A DNA stretch of 64,000 bases from Pseudomonas sp. B21-056 (GTDB taxonomy: Bacteria > Pseudomonadota > Gammaproteobacteria > Pseudomonadales > Pseudomonadaceae). Both the position numbers and the translations under genes were made by a program. Position 1 is the first letter of the stretch. Each line of letters begins with the position of its first letter. Under the pieces are notes generated by a model, which saw only the letters and a program-made list of their open reading frames with translations, did no database searches and had not been told where the DNA came from. Positions 33,991 through 43,861 of this stretch are shown piece by piece. Location: positions 4,898,001-4,962,000 of the forward strand of contig NZ_CP087203.1 of NCBI RefSeq assembly GCF_026016325.1. Direction: 5' to 3'.

Positions 33991-36036
33991 ATGTCCGAGC
34001 CACGCAAGATCCTCGTCACCAGCGCCCTGCCCTATGCCAATGGTTCGATTCACCTCGGCCATATGCTGGAGTACATCCAGACCGATATGTGGGTGCGCTT
34101 CCAGAAACATCGCGGCAACCAATGCATCTATGTCTGCGCCGACGACGCCCACGGTTCGGCCATCATGTTGCGCGCGGAAAAGGAAGGCATCACCCCGGAA
34201 CAACTGATCGCCAACGTCCAGGCTGAACACAGCGCCGACTTTGCCGAGTTCCTGGTGGACTTCGACAATTTCCACTCCACTCACGCCGAAGAAAACCGTG
34301 AGCTGTCGAGCCAGATCTACCTGAAGCTGCGTGACGCCGGGCACATCGCTACCCGTTCGATCACCCAGTACTTCGACCCGGAAAAGAAAATGTTCCTGGC
34401 CGACCGCTTCATCAAGGGCACCTGCCCGAAATGCGGCACCGAAGACCAATACGGCGACAACTGCGAAAAATGCGGCGCGACCTACGCACCGACCGACCTG
34501 AAAGACCCGAAATCGGCGATCTCCGGCGCGACCCCGGTGCTCAAGGACTCCCAGCATTTCTTCTTCAAGCTGCCGGACTTCCAGCAGATGCTGCAGGCCT
34601 GGACCCGCAGCGGCACCCTGCAGGACGCCGTCGCCAACAAGCTCGCCGAATGGCTCGACGCCGGCCTGCAACAATGGGACATCTCCCGCGATGCGCCGTA
34701 CTTCGGCTTCGAGATCCCCGATGAGCCGGGCAAGTACTTCTACGTCTGGCTGGACGCGCCGATCGGCTACATGGCCAGTTTCAAGAACCTCTGCAACCGC
34801 ACGCCGGAGCTGGACTTCGACGCGTTCTGGGGCAAGGACTCCACCGCCGAGCTGTATCACTTCATCGGCAAGGACATCGTCAACTTCCACGCCCTGTTCT
34901 GGCCCGCGATGCTTGAAGGCGCCGGTTTCCGCAAGCCGACCGGCATCAACGTCCACGGCTACCTGACCGTCAACGGCCAGAAGATGTCCAAGTCCCGCGG
35001 CACCTTCATCAAGGCCCGCACCTACCTGGACCACCTGTCGCCGGAATACCTGCGCTACTACTACGCGGCCAAGCTCGGCCGTGGCGTCGACGACCTGGAC
35101 CTGAACCTCGAGGACTTCGTGCAGAAGGTCAACTCCGACCTGGTGGGCAAGGTCGTCAACATCGCCAGCCGTTGCGCCGGTTTTATCCACAAAGGCAACG
35201 CCGGCGTGCTGGTGGCGGGTAACGCTGCACCGGAGCTGACCGACGCGTTCCTGGCCGCCGCGCCAAGCATCGCCGAAGCCTACGAGGCCCGCGATTTTGC
35301 CCGCGCCATGCGCGAAATCATGGCCCTGGCCGACCGCGCCAATGCCTGGATCGCCGATAAAGCGCCGTGGTCGCTGAACAAACAGGAAGGCAAGCAGGAT
35401 GAGGTCCAGGCGATCTGCGCATTGGGCGTCAACCTGTTCCGCCAACTGGTGATTTTCCTCAAGCCGGTGCTGCCGCTGCTGGCCGCCGATGCCGAAGCGT
35501 TCCTGAACGTCGCGCCGCTGAGCTGGAACGATCACCAGACCCTGCTGAGCAATCATCAGTTGAACGAGTTCAAGCCGCTGATGACCCGCATCGACGCCGC
35601 CAAGGTGCAAGCCATGACCGACGCTTCCAAGGAAGACCTGGCCGCCAGCCAGACCGACACCGGGGCCACTGCCGGCAACGGCGAACTGGTCAAGGACCCG
35701 CTGTCGCCGGAAATCGAGTTCGACGCGTTTGCCGCCGTTGACCTGCGCGTGGCGCTGATCGTCAAGGCCGAGGCCGTCGAGGGCGCCGACAAGCTGCTGC
35801 GCCTGACCCTGGACATCGGCGACGAGCAACGCAACGTGTTCTCCGGCATCAAGAGCGCCTACCCGGACCCGGCCAAGCTCGAAGGCCGCTTGACGATGAT
35901 GATCGCCAACCTCAAGCCACGCAAAATGCGCTTCGGCATCTCGGAAGGCATGGTGATGGCGGCGGGCCCAGGCGGCGAGGAAATCTATCTGCTGAGCCCT
36001 GACAGCGGCGCCAAGCCGGGTCAGCGGATCAAGTAA
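33991..36036 (+). CDS. metG: methionyl-tRNA synthetase
   Basis: A 681-residue class I synthetase. HIGH-type motif HLGH at residues 21-24, zinc knuckle Cys145, Cys148, Cys158, Cys161, and KMSKS at 331-335. The C-terminal 110 residues are the tRNA-binding (EMAP-II-like, Trbp111) dimerisation domain ([20 protein letters not shown]). Charges tRNA-Met with methionine. Length equals the E. coli form. Divergent from apbC. Confidence 0.98.
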   Translation: MSEPRKILVTSALPYANGSIHLGHMLEYIQTDMWVRFQKHRGNQCIYVCADDAHGSAIMLRAEKEGITPEQLIANVQAEHSADFAEFLVDFDNFHSTHAEENRELSSQIYLKLRDAGHIATRSITQYFDPEKKMFLADRFIKGTCPKCGTEDQYGDNCEKCGATYAPTDLKDPKSAISGATPVLKDSQHFFFKLPDFQQMLQAWTRSGTLQDAVANKLAEWLDAGLQQWDISRDAPYFGFEIPDEPGKYFYVWLDAPIGYMASFKNLCNRTPELDFDAFWGKDSTAELYHFIGKDIVNFHALFWPAMLEGAGFRKPTGINVHGYLTVNGQKMSKSRGTFIKARTYLDHLSPEYLRYYYAAKLGRGVDDLDLNLEDFVQKVNSDLVGKVVNIASRCAGFIHKGNAGVLVAGNAAPELTDAFLAAAPSIAEAYEARDFARAMREIMALADRANAWIADKAPWSLNKQEGKQDEVQAICALGVNLFRQLVIFLKPVLPLLAADAEAFLNVAPLSWNDHQTLLSNHQLNEFKPLMTRIDAAKVQAMTDASKEDLAASQTDTGATAGNGELVKDPLSPEIEFDAFAAVDLRVALIVKAEAVEGADKLLRLTLDIGDEQRNVFSGIKSAYPDPAKLEGRLTMMIANLKPRKMRFGISEGMVMAAGPGGEEIYLLSPDSGAKPGQRIK

Positions 36037-36056
36037 AACGACTGCGCGCTACACCG

Positions 36057-36092
36057 ATCCCACAGACGCTGGCAAGCGGCTGTGGGATTTTC
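36057..36092 (+). terminator. terminator of metG
   Basis: ATCCCACAG (36057-36065) pairs with CTGTGGGAT (36080-36088), followed by TTTTCAT, 20 bp past the metG stop. Confidence 0.85.
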
Positions 36093-36153
36093 ATATCTGG
36101 CCTGCCGGATAATGCCTAATCTTGTAACAGGTCCTTTTGTTGCCTAATCCATC

Positions 36154-36726
36154 ATGTCCGACATCCTTCTCACATTGCTCGGCGCCGCCCTGATCAACAA
36201 CCTGGTGTTGCACTGGCCGCTGGGCGTCGATCCGCTGCTGAAGGCTGGCGGAAGACGGCAGGTCCATGCCCTGGGCCTGGCCTCGACATGCCTGATGCTG
36301 ATAGTCGGCCCCCTGGGTTATCTGATCGACCACTGGCTGCTGGTCCCGGCAAACCTGATTTCACTGCGCCTGTTCGCCTGGCTGCCCCTGAGCGTCCTGC
36401 TGATGCGGCCATTGCTGCGCCTGCTGGCGCGCCGACTGCCGGCACTGCCGTTCGAGGGGCTGTGGCCGCTGTTGCTCGGCAATGCAGGCATACTGGGTGT
36501 CACGCTGCTCAATAGCCTGGATGACCAGGGCCTGGTCCACGCCATTGCCTTGAGCCTAGGTTCCGGGCTGGGCTTCTGGCTGGTGCTGAGCCTGTTCGAC
36601 GACTTGCGCCAGCGCACCCTCAATAACGATATTCCCCTGCCCTTTCGAGGCCTGCCTGTTCAGTTGATTGCCGCCGGGCTGATGGCGGTGGTGTTCCTTG
36701 GATTACGCGGGCTGGTCAAGACATGA
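36154..36726 (+). CDS. rnfA: Rnf/Rsx complex subunit RnfA
   Basis: A 190-residue six-helix membrane subunit ([60 protein letters not shown]). It aligns with E. coli RsxA but is divergent: some conserved Cys/Gly around the intramembrane Fe-S site differ (no NCA/NCAV Cys; here LGNAG). First gene of an operon rnfA-B-D-G-E-nth with overlapping stops and starts. The complex couples electron flow to ion transport or keeps SoxR reduced. Confidence 0.85.
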   Translation: MSDILLTLLGAALINNLVLHWPLGVDPLLKAGGRRQVHALGLASTCLMLIVGPLGYLIDHWLLVPANLISLRLFAWLPLSVLLMRPLLRLLARRLPALPFEGLWPLLLGNAGILGVTLLNSLDDQGLVHAIALSLGSGLGFWLVLSLFDDLRQRTLNNDIPLPFRGLPVQLIAAGLMAVVFLGLRGLVKT

Positions 36727-37736
36727 ATCTGATTCAACGTATCGACGCCCTGCTCCCGCAAACCCAATGCGGCAAGTGCGGGCATCCGGGGTGCAAGCCC
36801 TACGCCGAAGGCATCGCCGAGGGCGAGCCGATCAACAAATGTCCACCCGGCGGAAGCGAAACCATCGCGGCCCTGGCCGACCTGCTGAAAATACCGGTGC
36901 TGGAACTGGATACCAGCCGTGGCTCAGCCCCTGCGCAAATCGCCTATATCCGCGAGGCCGAATGCATTGGCTGCACCAAGTGCATCCAGGCCTGTCCGGT
37001 GGACGCGATTGTCGGCGCGGCAAAGCTGATGCACACCGTCCTCATCGACGAATGTACGGGCTGCGATCTTTGCGTGGCGCCCTGCCCGGTCGACTGCATT
37101 GAAATGCGGCCGTTGCCGATGACAACCGTGCTGCCGATTGTCGGAGGCCTGGCCTTCAGCATCGAGGAACAACAGGCACGTACCGCCAAGCGCAACCATG
37201 CCCGACGGCGCTTCGAACAACGCAATGCGCGTTTGCATCGCGAAGAAGAGCAGCGTCAGGCGCAGCGCCTGGCCCGCACCCAGCACGCCGCCAAGGCCCA
37301 AGCCCAGCCCCAGGCGCTTGATCCGGTGCAAACCGCACTGGAGCGGGTGCGCGCGCAAAAAGCCGCCAACGTCGATGCCGCGCTGAAAAAAGCCAAGGTC
37401 GACCTGGCCATGAGCCGGGCGCAACTGAACAAGTCCTTGAAAGCATTCGGCCATCCGCCGACGTTTGAGCAGCAGTCGCAATTGATCTTGCTGCAACGTC
37501 AGTACGAAGCGGCGGAACAGGCCCTGGCGCAGTTGGAAAGCGCCGCGCCAGCCGCCGCGCCCGTCCCTGCACCTTCGCAGGATGCCGAACTGAAGCGAGC
37601 GAAGATTCAACTGGCGATGCGGCGCGCAGAGCTCAGCAAAGCCCGGGCTGCGGCAGCGCCGGAGGCAGACGTACAGGCGTTGGAGCAAGCGGTAGAAACC
37701 GCTGAACGCCAGGTGCAAGCTCATGCCACTTGCTGA
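36723..37736 (+). CDS. rnfB: Rnf complex Fe-S subunit RnfB, unanchored, with helical tail
   Basis: A 337-residue ferredoxin-type subunit. A cluster motif [15 protein letters not shown] with CPPG lies at 16-45, then two 4Fe-4S motifs, [12 protein letters not shown] (about 81-92) and [12 protein letters not shown] (about 111-122). It lacks the N-terminal membrane anchor of E. coli RsxB: it begins right at the cluster domain. From about residue 150 to the end is a long Ala/Lys/Arg/Gln helical tail with repeated units ([35 protein letters not shown]) that resemble the tail usually found on RnfC. Overlaps rnfA by 4 bp and rnfD by 14 bp. Confidence 0.88.
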   Translation: MNLIQRIDALLPQTQCGKCGHPGCKPYAEGIAEGEPINKCPPGGSETIAALADLLKIPVLELDTSRGSAPAQIAYIREAECIGCTKCIQACPVDAIVGAAKLMHTVLIDECTGCDLCVAPCPVDCIEMRPLPMTTVLPIVGGLAFSIEEQQARTAKRNHARRRFEQRNARLHREEEQRQAQRLARTQHAAKAQAQPQALDPVQTALERVRAQKAANVDAALKKAKVDLAMSRAQLNKSLKAFGHPPTFEQQSQLILLQRQYEAAEQALAQLESAAPAAAPVPAPSQDAELKRAKIQLAMRRAELSKARAAAAPEADVQALEQAVETAERQVQAHATC

Positions 37737-38709
37737 GGCCCCGGACGAACGGCTGCGCCAAGCGATGATGCGCGTGCTGTTGGCCACACTGCCCGGTGTA
37801 CTGGCGTTGATGTGGTTCTATGGCTGGGGCGTGGCGCTCAACCTGCTGCTGTCCGGGCTCACCGCCTTGGCGGTCGAAGCACTGGTGCTGCGCTTGCGGC
37901 ACCGACCGCTAAAACCCGAACTGAACGATGGCAGCGCGCTGGTCAGCGCCACGCTGCTGGCCGTGGCCTTGCCGGCCTACTGCCCATGGTGGCTGACCGT
38001 TACCGCGGCCGCCTGCGCCTTGTTGTTCGGCAAGCATCTGTGGGGCGGGGTCGGCAACAATCCGTTCAACCCGGCCATGCTCGGGTACGCCCTGGTGCTG
38101 GTGGCGTTCCCCGCCCATATGAGTCAATGGCCAATGCCCCACGGCGTCGGTTTGCTTGAAGGCCTGCAACAGGTGTTCGGCGTTCATCCCACACCCGATG
38201 CCTGGGCCGGCGCGACAGCGCTGGACAGCCTGCGCATCAACAAAAGCCTGACCATCAATGAGCTGTTCGCCAGCAACCCGGCGTTCGGACGCTTCGGTGG
38301 TCGCGGGGCCGAGTGGATCAACCTGGCATTCCTGGCGGGCGGCCTGTTTCTGCTGCAACAACGCGTGTTCAGCTGGCACGCGCCGGTGGGCATGCTGGCC
38401 ACCCTGTTCACCATCAGCCTGCTGTGCTGGAACGGTTCCGGCTCGGACTCCCACGGTTCACCGCTGTTTCATCTGCTGACCGGAGCGACCTTGCTGGGGG
38501 CGTTTTTTATCGTAACCGAACCGGTTTCGGGGCCCAAGGCGCCGCTCGCCCGCCTGCTGTTCGGCGCAGGCGTGGGGCTGCTGGTCTACCTGATCCGCAT
38601 CTGGGGCGGCTACCCGGACGGCGTGGCGTTTGCAGTGCTGCTGATGAACCTCGGGGTGCCGGCGCTGGAGCGTTTCGTCGAGGCTCGGCAAGGACGGCAA
38701 GCATCATGA
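37723..38709 (+). CDS. rnfD: Rnf complex subunit RnfD
   Basis: A 328-residue membrane subunit with about 9-10 helices. The covalent FMN attachment motif is [19 protein letters not shown] with Thr256 as the expected phosphoester site. [20 protein letters not shown] is another RnfD/NqrB hallmark. It begins inside the end of rnfB, in the position normally taken by rnfC, which is missing. It overlaps rnfG by 4 bp. Confidence 0.92.
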   Translation: MPLAEAPDERLRQAMMRVLLATLPGVLALMWFYGWGVALNLLLSGLTALAVEALVLRLRHRPLKPELNDGSALVSATLLAVALPAYCPWWLTVTAAACALLFGKHLWGGVGNNPFNPAMLGYALVLVAFPAHMSQWPMPHGVGLLEGLQQVFGVHPTPDAWAGATALDSLRINKSLTINELFASNPAFGRFGGRGAEWINLAFLAGGLFLLQQRVFSWHAPVGMLATLFTISLLCWNGSGSDSHGSPLFHLLTGATLLGAFFIVTEPVSGPKAPLARLLFGAGVGLLVYLIRIWGGYPDGVAFAVLLMNLGVPALERFVEARQGRQAS

Positions 38710-39317
38710 GAAATCCTGGCGGTCTTGCCATCCTGGCGCTGTTGACCGGTCTCGGGCTTGGGGCGATTTACCTCGTGCAAATCGGCACTGCCGAGCGTAT
38801 CGAGGCCCAGCAACAGACCCTTGCGAACAGAACCCTGCTCGAGGTGCTGCCGACCGACCTGTATGACAACCAGCCATTGGCACAACCGGTTCTGACCGAT
38901 CCAGCGACCCTGGCCCATAGCACATTGCTGGGCGGCTACCTCGCGACCCGTAACGGCCAGCCCGCCGCTGTGCTGCTACGCAGCCAGGCGCTGGGTTATG
39001 AAGGTAGTATCGAACTGTTGATCGCCATTGCCCCGTCAGGCCGGCTGCTGGGTGTGAAGACTCTGCGTCAAGCGGAAACACCGGGCCTGGGCGCGGCAAT
39101 TGCCGGCTGGCCGAATGCCTGGTTGCAGACCTTCAACGGTAAATCCCGTGAAGCGCCCAGCGACAGCGGCTGGGCCTTGAAAAAGGACCAGGGACAGTTC
39201 GATCAACTGGCCGGCGCAACGGTGACCTCCCGGGCGGTGCTCCAGGCCGTACACGATGCGCTGCGTTATTTCGACGAACACAAGGCATCCTTGACCGGAG
39301 GCGCTGCCCATGAATAA
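38706..39317 (+). CDS. rnfG: Rnf complex subunit RnfG (periplasmic flavoprotein)
   Basis: A 203-residue subunit with one N-terminal membrane helix (GGLAILALLTGLGLGAIYLV) and a periplasmic FMN domain. The flavinylation motif reads AGATVTS with Thr172 the likely FMN site; the usual first Ser/Thr is Ala. QAETPGLGA is the other conserved stretch. The start at 38706 overlaps the rnfD stop. Flavin transfer would need ApbE, not seen in this window. Confidence 0.92.
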   Translation: MRNPGGLAILALLTGLGLGAIYLVQIGTAERIEAQQQTLANRTLLEVLPTDLYDNQPLAQPVLTDPATLAHSTLLGGYLATRNGQPAAVLLRSQALGYEGSIELLIAIAPSGRLLGVKTLRQAETPGLGAAIAGWPNAWLQTFNGKSREAPSDSGWALKKDQGQFDQLAGATVTSRAVLQAVHDALRYFDEHKASLTGGAAHE

Positions 39318-39843
39318 ACAGCCGCTACTGACCCGCGGCCTGCTGCTCGTTCCTTTGATCGGCGCGAGCAACTCATGGGGCAATGCGCTGGGCCTATGGC
39401 TGGCGTGGACCCTGATCAGCGGCGGCCACGGCTTGGCAATGGGCCTCTTGCGGCCGCGCCTGGGCGCCTATCAGCGCTTACTCGCCTCCGTCATCCTGGC
39501 CGCTACCCTGACCGCTTGCGCCAGCCTTGCCGCGCAGGCCTGGTTGCTGGAATGGTACCGCCCGTTGAGCCTTTACATCGGTTGGATAGCCTTGAGCTGT
39601 GTGACGCTGGAACACGACAGCTTTTTCATCGAGTCGCGCCTGCCAGGCTCTATCAAGCTGACGGGGCTGTTCGGTCTGTTGATGATCGGCCTGGGCGCCC
39701 TGCGCGAACTGATCGGTAATGGCGTGCCATTGGCCCTGCTGGCCCCCGGAGGGTTCCTGCTGCTCGGTCTGCTGCTGGCGGCCCACCAGGCTTGTACGCT
39801 TGCCAAACCCCAATCCACCTCCGAGGAAACGCCGCGCCCATGA
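39310..39843 (+). CDS. rnfE: Rnf complex subunit RnfE
   Basis: A 177-residue membrane subunit of the RnfE/RnfA/NqrD type. It is shorter than E. coli RsxE (231) and the usual Cys near LVPLIGASNSWGNALGLWLA (LCP.AV/NN motifs) is not seen, so the intramembrane Fe-S ligands may be lost, as in RnfA here. About six helices. Overlaps rnfG by 8 bp and nth by 4 bp. Confidence 0.83.
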   Translation: MNKQPLLTRGLLLVPLIGASNSWGNALGLWLAWTLISGGHGLAMGLLRPRLGAYQRLLASVILAATLTACASLAAQAWLLEWYRPLSLYIGWIALSCVTLEHDSFFIESRLPGSIKLTGLFGLLMIGLGALRELIGNGVPLALLAPGGFLLLGLLLAAHQACTLAKPQSTSEETPRP

Positions 39844-40478
39844 ACGCCGCAAAACGCCTGGAAATATTTCGTCGCTTTCACGAAGACAACCCCGAGCCGA
39901 AAACCGAACTGGCCTATTCCTCGCCGTTCGAGTTGTTGATCGCGGTGATCCTCTCGGCACAGTCCACCGATGTCGGTGTCAACAAGGCCACGGCCAAGCT
40001 GTTTCCGCTGGCCAACACTCCGGAGGCGATCCATGCCCTGGGCGTCGAGGGCCTGTCCGAGTACATCAAGACCATCGGGCTGTTCAACAGCAAGGCAAAG
40101 AACGTGATCGAAACCTGCCGTCTGCTGATCGAGCGCCATGGCAGTGTCGTTCCCCAGACCCGCGAAGCGCTGGAAGACCTTCCCGGCGTAGGTCGCAAGA
40201 CGGCCAACGTGGTGCTCAATACCGCATTTCGCCAGTTGACCATGGCCGTCGACACCCACATTTTCCGCGTCAGCAACCGAACCGGCCTGGCGCCGGGCAA
40301 GAACGTGGTGGAAGTGGAGAAGAAGCTGATGAAGTTCGTGCCCAAGGAGTTTCTACTCGACTCCCATCACTGGCTGATCCTGCACGGGCGCTACGTCTGC
40401 CTGGCACGCAAGCCGCGCTGTGGCAGTTGCCGGATCGAAGACCTGTGCGAATACAAGGACAAGACCTCTGACGATTGA
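39840..40478 (+). CDS. nth: endonuclease III (DNA glycosylase/AP lyase)
   Basis: A 212-residue base-excision repair enzyme. The helix-hairpin-helix LPGVGRKTANVV carries catalytic Lys120, and Asp138 lies in AVDTHIFRV; the C-terminal 4Fe-4S motif is C-x6-C-x2-C-x5-C (CLARKPRCGSCRIEDLC). Removes oxidised pyrimidines. Its ATG overlaps the rnfE stop (ATGA), the conserved end of the Rnf operon in gammaproteobacteria. Confidence 0.98.
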   Translation: MNAAKRLEIFRRFHEDNPEPKTELAYSSPFELLIAVILSAQSTDVGVNKATAKLFPLANTPEAIHALGVEGLSEYIKTIGLFNSKAKNVIETCRLLIERHGSVVPQTREALEDLPGVGRKTANVVLNTAFRQLTMAVDTHIFRVSNRTGLAPGKNVVEVEKKLMKFVPKEFLLDSHHWLILHGRYVCLARKPRCGSCRIEDLCEYKDKTSDD

Positions 40479-40585
40479 GCCGATATTGCGTTTATAGATT
40501 CATCGATTGAAAAAAACTTTTTTACCCGCTCGTGGTTTATCGATATAAGGTGCCCCAAAGGCAGTCTTAGCCTGGAGTCGAACCC

Positions 40586-40765
40586 ATGAGTACTGGCAAA
40601 GAACAACTGGATGTAGAAGACGATTTCATCGCCGTTGAAACCGAAGACGCCGAACCGGTGGTGGAAGTGCCCAAGACCAATCTGAGCAAGCGCCGCACCA
40701 TCGACAACCTGCTGGAAGAGCGCCGCCTGAAGAAGCAGCTGGCCGATTACGACTTTGACCTCTGA
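40586..40765 (+). CDS. small acidic protein of the PA3496 type
   Basis: A 59-residue protein, MSTGKEQLDVEDDFIAVETE..., acidic in its first half and basic/helical in the second (LSKRRTIDNLLEERRLKKQL). It matches the short PA3496-family proteins found next to nth in pseudomonads, annotated as putative envelope integrity proteins; actual function is unproven. Ribosome site CTGGAG. A strong terminator follows. Confidence 0.85.
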   Translation: MSTGKEQLDVEDDFIAVETEDAEPVVEVPKTNLSKRRTIDNLLEERRLKKQLADYDFDL

Positions 40766-40770
40766 CACGT

Positions 40771-40797
40771 AAAAGCCTCCCTGATGGAGGCTTTTTA
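40771..40797. terminator. bidirectional terminator
   Basis: AAAAGCCTCC and GGAGGCTTTTT form the stem around CTGAT, between the small acidic gene and the convergent response regulator gene. Confidence 0.93.
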
Positions 40798-40819
40798 CTG
40801 AGTACGCGTGACCGAAACC

Positions 40820-41446
40820 TCACACCAACCCGTTACGCTGTGCCAGCTCGATCAGGTCGACCAGCGAACGGGCGTTCAGCTTCAACAATAAACGGGTCTT
40901 GTAGGTACTGACGGTCTTGTTGCTCAAAAACATTCCATCGGCTATTTCCTTGTTGGTTTTTCCGCGAGCCAGTTGCTGCAGCACCATCATTTCTCGCCCG
41001 GACAAACGATCCACCATATCGGATTCGCTGGCATTGCCAAGGCTCGAACGCACCGTGTGCAGCGCCTGGTTGGGAAAATAGCTGTAGCCGGAGAGTACCG
41101 CCTTTATTGCACTCAACAACTCCGTGAGATCCTGTTGCTTGCACACATATCCGGCCGCCCCCGTCTGCATGCATCGCATCGAAAAATGCCCAGGTGCCTG
41201 AGAGGTCAGCACCAGCACTTTCAGTGGTGAAGGATTGGTGGTCAGACGCGCGATGACTTCCAGCCCGTCCAGTTTCGGAATACCAATATCCAGGATGACA
41301 ATATCAGGTGCCTGCTCCCGGGCAAGTTGTAACGCATCGACGCCGTTATCCGTTTCGGCAATAACTTCATAACCATGACGCTCCATCAGTAAACGTACAG
41401 CAAGACGAATGACGGGATGATCATCGACGATCAGCACTTTATTCAT
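40820..41446 (-). CDS. orphan EvgA/BvgA-type (NarL family) response regulator
   Basis: A 208-residue regulator: receiver 1-120 (VLIVDDHPVIRLAVRLLMER, phospho-acceptor Asp in IVILDIGIPKLDG near 54) and a LuxR-type helix-turn-helix at the end (LSGREMMVLQQLARGKTNKE, MFLSNKTVSTYKTRLL). The HTH block is very like EvgA and the P. aeruginosa RocA-type regulators, which work with hybrid phosphorelay sensors on fimbriae and virulence genes. No kinase gene is adjacent. ATG at 41446. Downstream is a terminator. Confidence 0.87.
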   Translation of the reverse strand: MNKVLIVDDHPVIRLAVRLLMERHGYEVIAETDNGVDALQLAREQAPDIVILDIGIPKLDGLEVIARLTTNPSPLKVLVLTSQAPGHFSMRCMQTGAAGYVCKQQDLTELLSAIKAVLSGYSYFPNQALHTVRSSLGNASESDMVDRLSGREMMVLQQLARGKTNKEIADGMFLSNKTVSTYKTRLLLKLNARSLVDLIELAQRNGLV

Positions 41447-41925
41447 GGGCAAATCCAACTTCGCTGTTCGAATTTTTAGAGCAGGCACAATAGCCTAGTC
41501 ATTTCTACCTTGGCATGCCGCGCCCCCTGGCCGCCCACACCGAAAGACGCAACCTACAGGCAATACAGAAAAATCCTACAAATTCCCGTGGAAATAATGT
41601 GCCATGGATGGGTCCGCAGAGAACGGACAATGCGTTCACGGCTCCCGCCCCCCTGTGAATAACGCGGCCTTTACTCTCTGGAGCCGCCTTGCACACATAC
41701 CGATAAAGGCTTGGCCGCTCATAAAAAGTAACTGAATTATTTACCAATAAACTGCCTACCCCCATATTCCCGCTTCAGAAATTCATATAAAAGAACAGGA
41801 CAACTCCATACAGCGACTGCCACAGGAGAGCATCGCTCTTATAAATTAAAACTCACACAAGCCAACAACTTACGACACTTCACTTTATTCCCATCACTGA
41901 ACTGGAATACCCATGAGCATTCACC
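41447..41925. other. 479-bp gene-free, AT-rich region
   Basis: No convincing gene is seen. The right half (about 41690-41925) is clearly richer in A and T than the genome around it. It should carry promoters for the regulator (left) and the unknown membrane gene (right). A short frame opens at 41913 and overlaps the membrane protein gene. Confidence 0.6.
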
Positions 41926-42420
41926 ATGAACAAGCCTTTGAAAACCATCACAAACCCCATGACCCTCATTGCCATATTCGCAACCTTATCCGAAACTTCC
42001 GCAGCCATCTCCCTACCCTTTCTGGATGATCAGGATCGCAAATATTACCTGTGGTTCCTGATCAGCTTTCCTTTCTATCTCCTGCTTCTTTTTTTCGTCA
42101 CGCTCAACTTCAATTATCGTTCGTTATATTCCCCTTCAGACTTTCGAAAAAACAAACACTTCGTCAAGACCATGGATGACTCGGCGTGCCGCGATAAACG
42201 CGTGCTCCGTCGCCTGCACAAGATCAAAAGATGGCGAGTGGACCTTCAGCGAGGCAAGCACGATCCACAGCGAGTGGTTCTTCTCGTGCGCTGCCCATCG
42301 GAGCCGCTGATCGAGATTAATCGGGCAAAACGTTCAAAACAGGCCACAGGGCAAATAGAGATAGTCGTGTACATCATCATGTACAACCGCGACAGGGCTG
42401 GCGTTGTGCCGGACGGATGA
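41926..42420 (+). CDS. unknown two-helix membrane protein with basic domain
   Basis: A 164-residue protein. Residues about 10-32 and 40-62 are hydrophobic (TLIAIFATLSETSAAISLPF and WFLISFPFYLLLLFFVTLNF), followed by NYRSLYSPSDFRKNKHF. This LPFLD...WF...FP...LFF.TL..N...LY.PSDF pattern recurs, as I recall, as the N-terminal module of varied bacterial proteins of unknown function. The rest is basic and ends in a short beta-like stretch (GQIEIVVYIIMYNRD). No good Shine-Dalgarno precedes the ATG. AT-rich composition at its start suggests acquired DNA. Function unknown; possibly a truncated member. Confidence 0.55.
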   Translation: MNKPLKTITNPMTLIAIFATLSETSAAISLPFLDDQDRKYYLWFLISFPFYLLLLFFVTLNFNYRSLYSPSDFRKNKHFVKTMDDSACRDKRVLRRLHKIKRWRVDLQRGKHDPQRVVLLVRCPSEPLIEINRAKRSKQATGQIEIVVYIIMYNRDRAGVVPDG

Positions 42421-42467
42421 AAATCGGGAGAAAGCGCCGCAACGAGGCGCAGCACAGGCAGGACAGG

Positions 42468-42502
42468 CGAAAAAAAACGGCCTGCTCAGGGCAGGCCGTT
42501 TT
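42468..42502 (-). terminator. terminator of argG
   Basis: AAAACGGCCTGC (42474-42485) pairs with GCAGGCCGTTTT (42491-42502). On the minus strand a T-run follows the stem, 14 bp past the argG stop. Confidence 0.92.
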
Positions 42503-42515
42503 CACATCGGCAGGA

Positions 42516-43733
42516 TCAGAACAGCTTGCGGCCCTTGTTCGCCGCGATGCGCATGCGCAAGGCATTGAGCTTGATGAAGCCGGCCGCGTCGGCCTGGTTG
42601 TAGGCGCCACCGTCCTCTTCGAAGGTCGCGATGTTGGCATCGAACAGCGAATCGTCGGACTTGCGTCCGGTCACGATCACGTTGCCCTTGTACAGTTTCA
42701 GGCGTACGACACCGTTCACATTGACCTGGGAGGCGTCGATCATCTGTTGCAGCATCAGACGCTCAGGGCTCCACCAGTAACCGGTGTAGATCAGGCTGGC
42801 GTACTTGGGCATCAGCTCGTCCTTGAGGTGCGCCACTTCGCGGTCCAGGGTGATCGATTCGATTGCCCGGTGCGCACGCAGCATGATGGTGCCGCCTGGG
42901 GTTTCGTAGCAACCACGGGACTTCATGCCGACATAACGGTTCTCGACGATGTCCAGACGACCGATGCCGTGTTCCCCACCGATGCGGTTCAGGGTCGCCA
43001 GCACCGTGGCCGGGGTCATTTCCACGCCGTCCAGCGCAACGATATCGCCGTTGCGATAGGTCAGTTCCAGGTACTGCGGGGCATCAGGCGCTTTCTCCGG
43101 GGAGACGGTCCAGCGCCACATGTCTTCTTCGTGCTCGGTCCAGGTGTCTTCCAGCACGCCGCCCTCATAGGAGATGTGCAGCAGGTTGGCATCCATCGAG
43201 TACGGGGATTTCTTCTTGCCGTGACGCTCGATCGGGATCGCGTGCTTCTCGGCGTAATCCATCAGTTTTTCACGGGACAGCAGGTCCCATTCGCGCCACG
43301 GGGCAATGACTTTCACGCCAGGCTTGAGAGCATAGGCGCCCAGTTCGAAACGCACCTGGTCGTTGCCTTTGCCGGTGGCGCCATGGGAAATGGCATCGGC
43401 GCCGGTTTCGTTGGCGATTTCGATCAGGCGCTTGGCGATCAGCGGACGGGCGATGGACGTACCGAGCAGGTACTCGCCTTCGTAAACGGTGTTGGCGCGG
43501 AACATCGGGAACACGAAGTCGCGGACGAACTCTTCGCGCAGGTCATCGATGTAGATCTCTTTGACGCCCATGGCCTGAGCCTTGGCGCGTGCAGGCTCGA
43601 CTTCTTCGCCCTGCCCCAGGTCAGCGGTGAAGGTCACCACTTCGCAGTTATAAGTGTCCTGCAGCCACTTGAGGATCACCGAAGTGTCCAGGCCGCCGGA
43701 ATACGCCAGAACGACCTTGTTTACGTCCGCCAT
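42516..43733 (-). CDS. argG: argininosuccinate synthase
   Basis: A 405-residue ATP-dependent ligase joining citrulline and aspartate in arginine synthesis. The N-type ATP pyrophosphatase loop AYSGGLDTS is at residues 10-18, and [15 protein letters not shown] and SLYTG-like [12 protein letters not shown] regions match the family. Cytoplasmic tetramer. argF, the step before it, lies 9 kb away in this window. A single-gene unit. Confidence 0.98.
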   Translation of the reverse strand: MADVNKVVLAYSGGLDTSVILKWLQDTYNCEVVTFTADLGQGEEVEPARAKAQAMGVKEIYIDDLREEFVRDFVFPMFRANTVYEGEYLLGTSIARPLIAKRLIEIANETGADAISHGATGKGNDQVRFELGAYALKPGVKVIAPWREWDLLSREKLMDYAEKHAIPIERHGKKKSPYSMDANLLHISYEGGVLEDTWTEHEEDMWRWTVSPEKAPDAPQYLELTYRNGDIVALDGVEMTPATVLATLNRIGGEHGIGRLDIVENRYVGMKSRGCYETPGGTIMLRAHRAIESITLDREVAHLKDELMPKYASLIYTGYWWSPERLMLQQMIDASQVNVNGVVRLKLYKGNVIVTGRKSDDSLFDANIATFEEDGGAYNQADAAGFIKLNALRMRIAANKGRKLF

Positions 43734-43861
43734 GCCATCACTCCACGGGTTGTACGGAAAGCCGTGAAGTCTAACGTCCGGCGCAGATAATTTACAGGGG
43801 CGCGACAGCTTATGACGACGAAGCGACAGATTATGTCGACCGCGCGACGATCAGAATCGAT

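Noticed and set aside
33907..35829. 640-codon open frame on the minus strand opposite metG
   Set aside because: Val/Gly/Gln-biased antisense frame with no recognised domain; metG is unambiguous.
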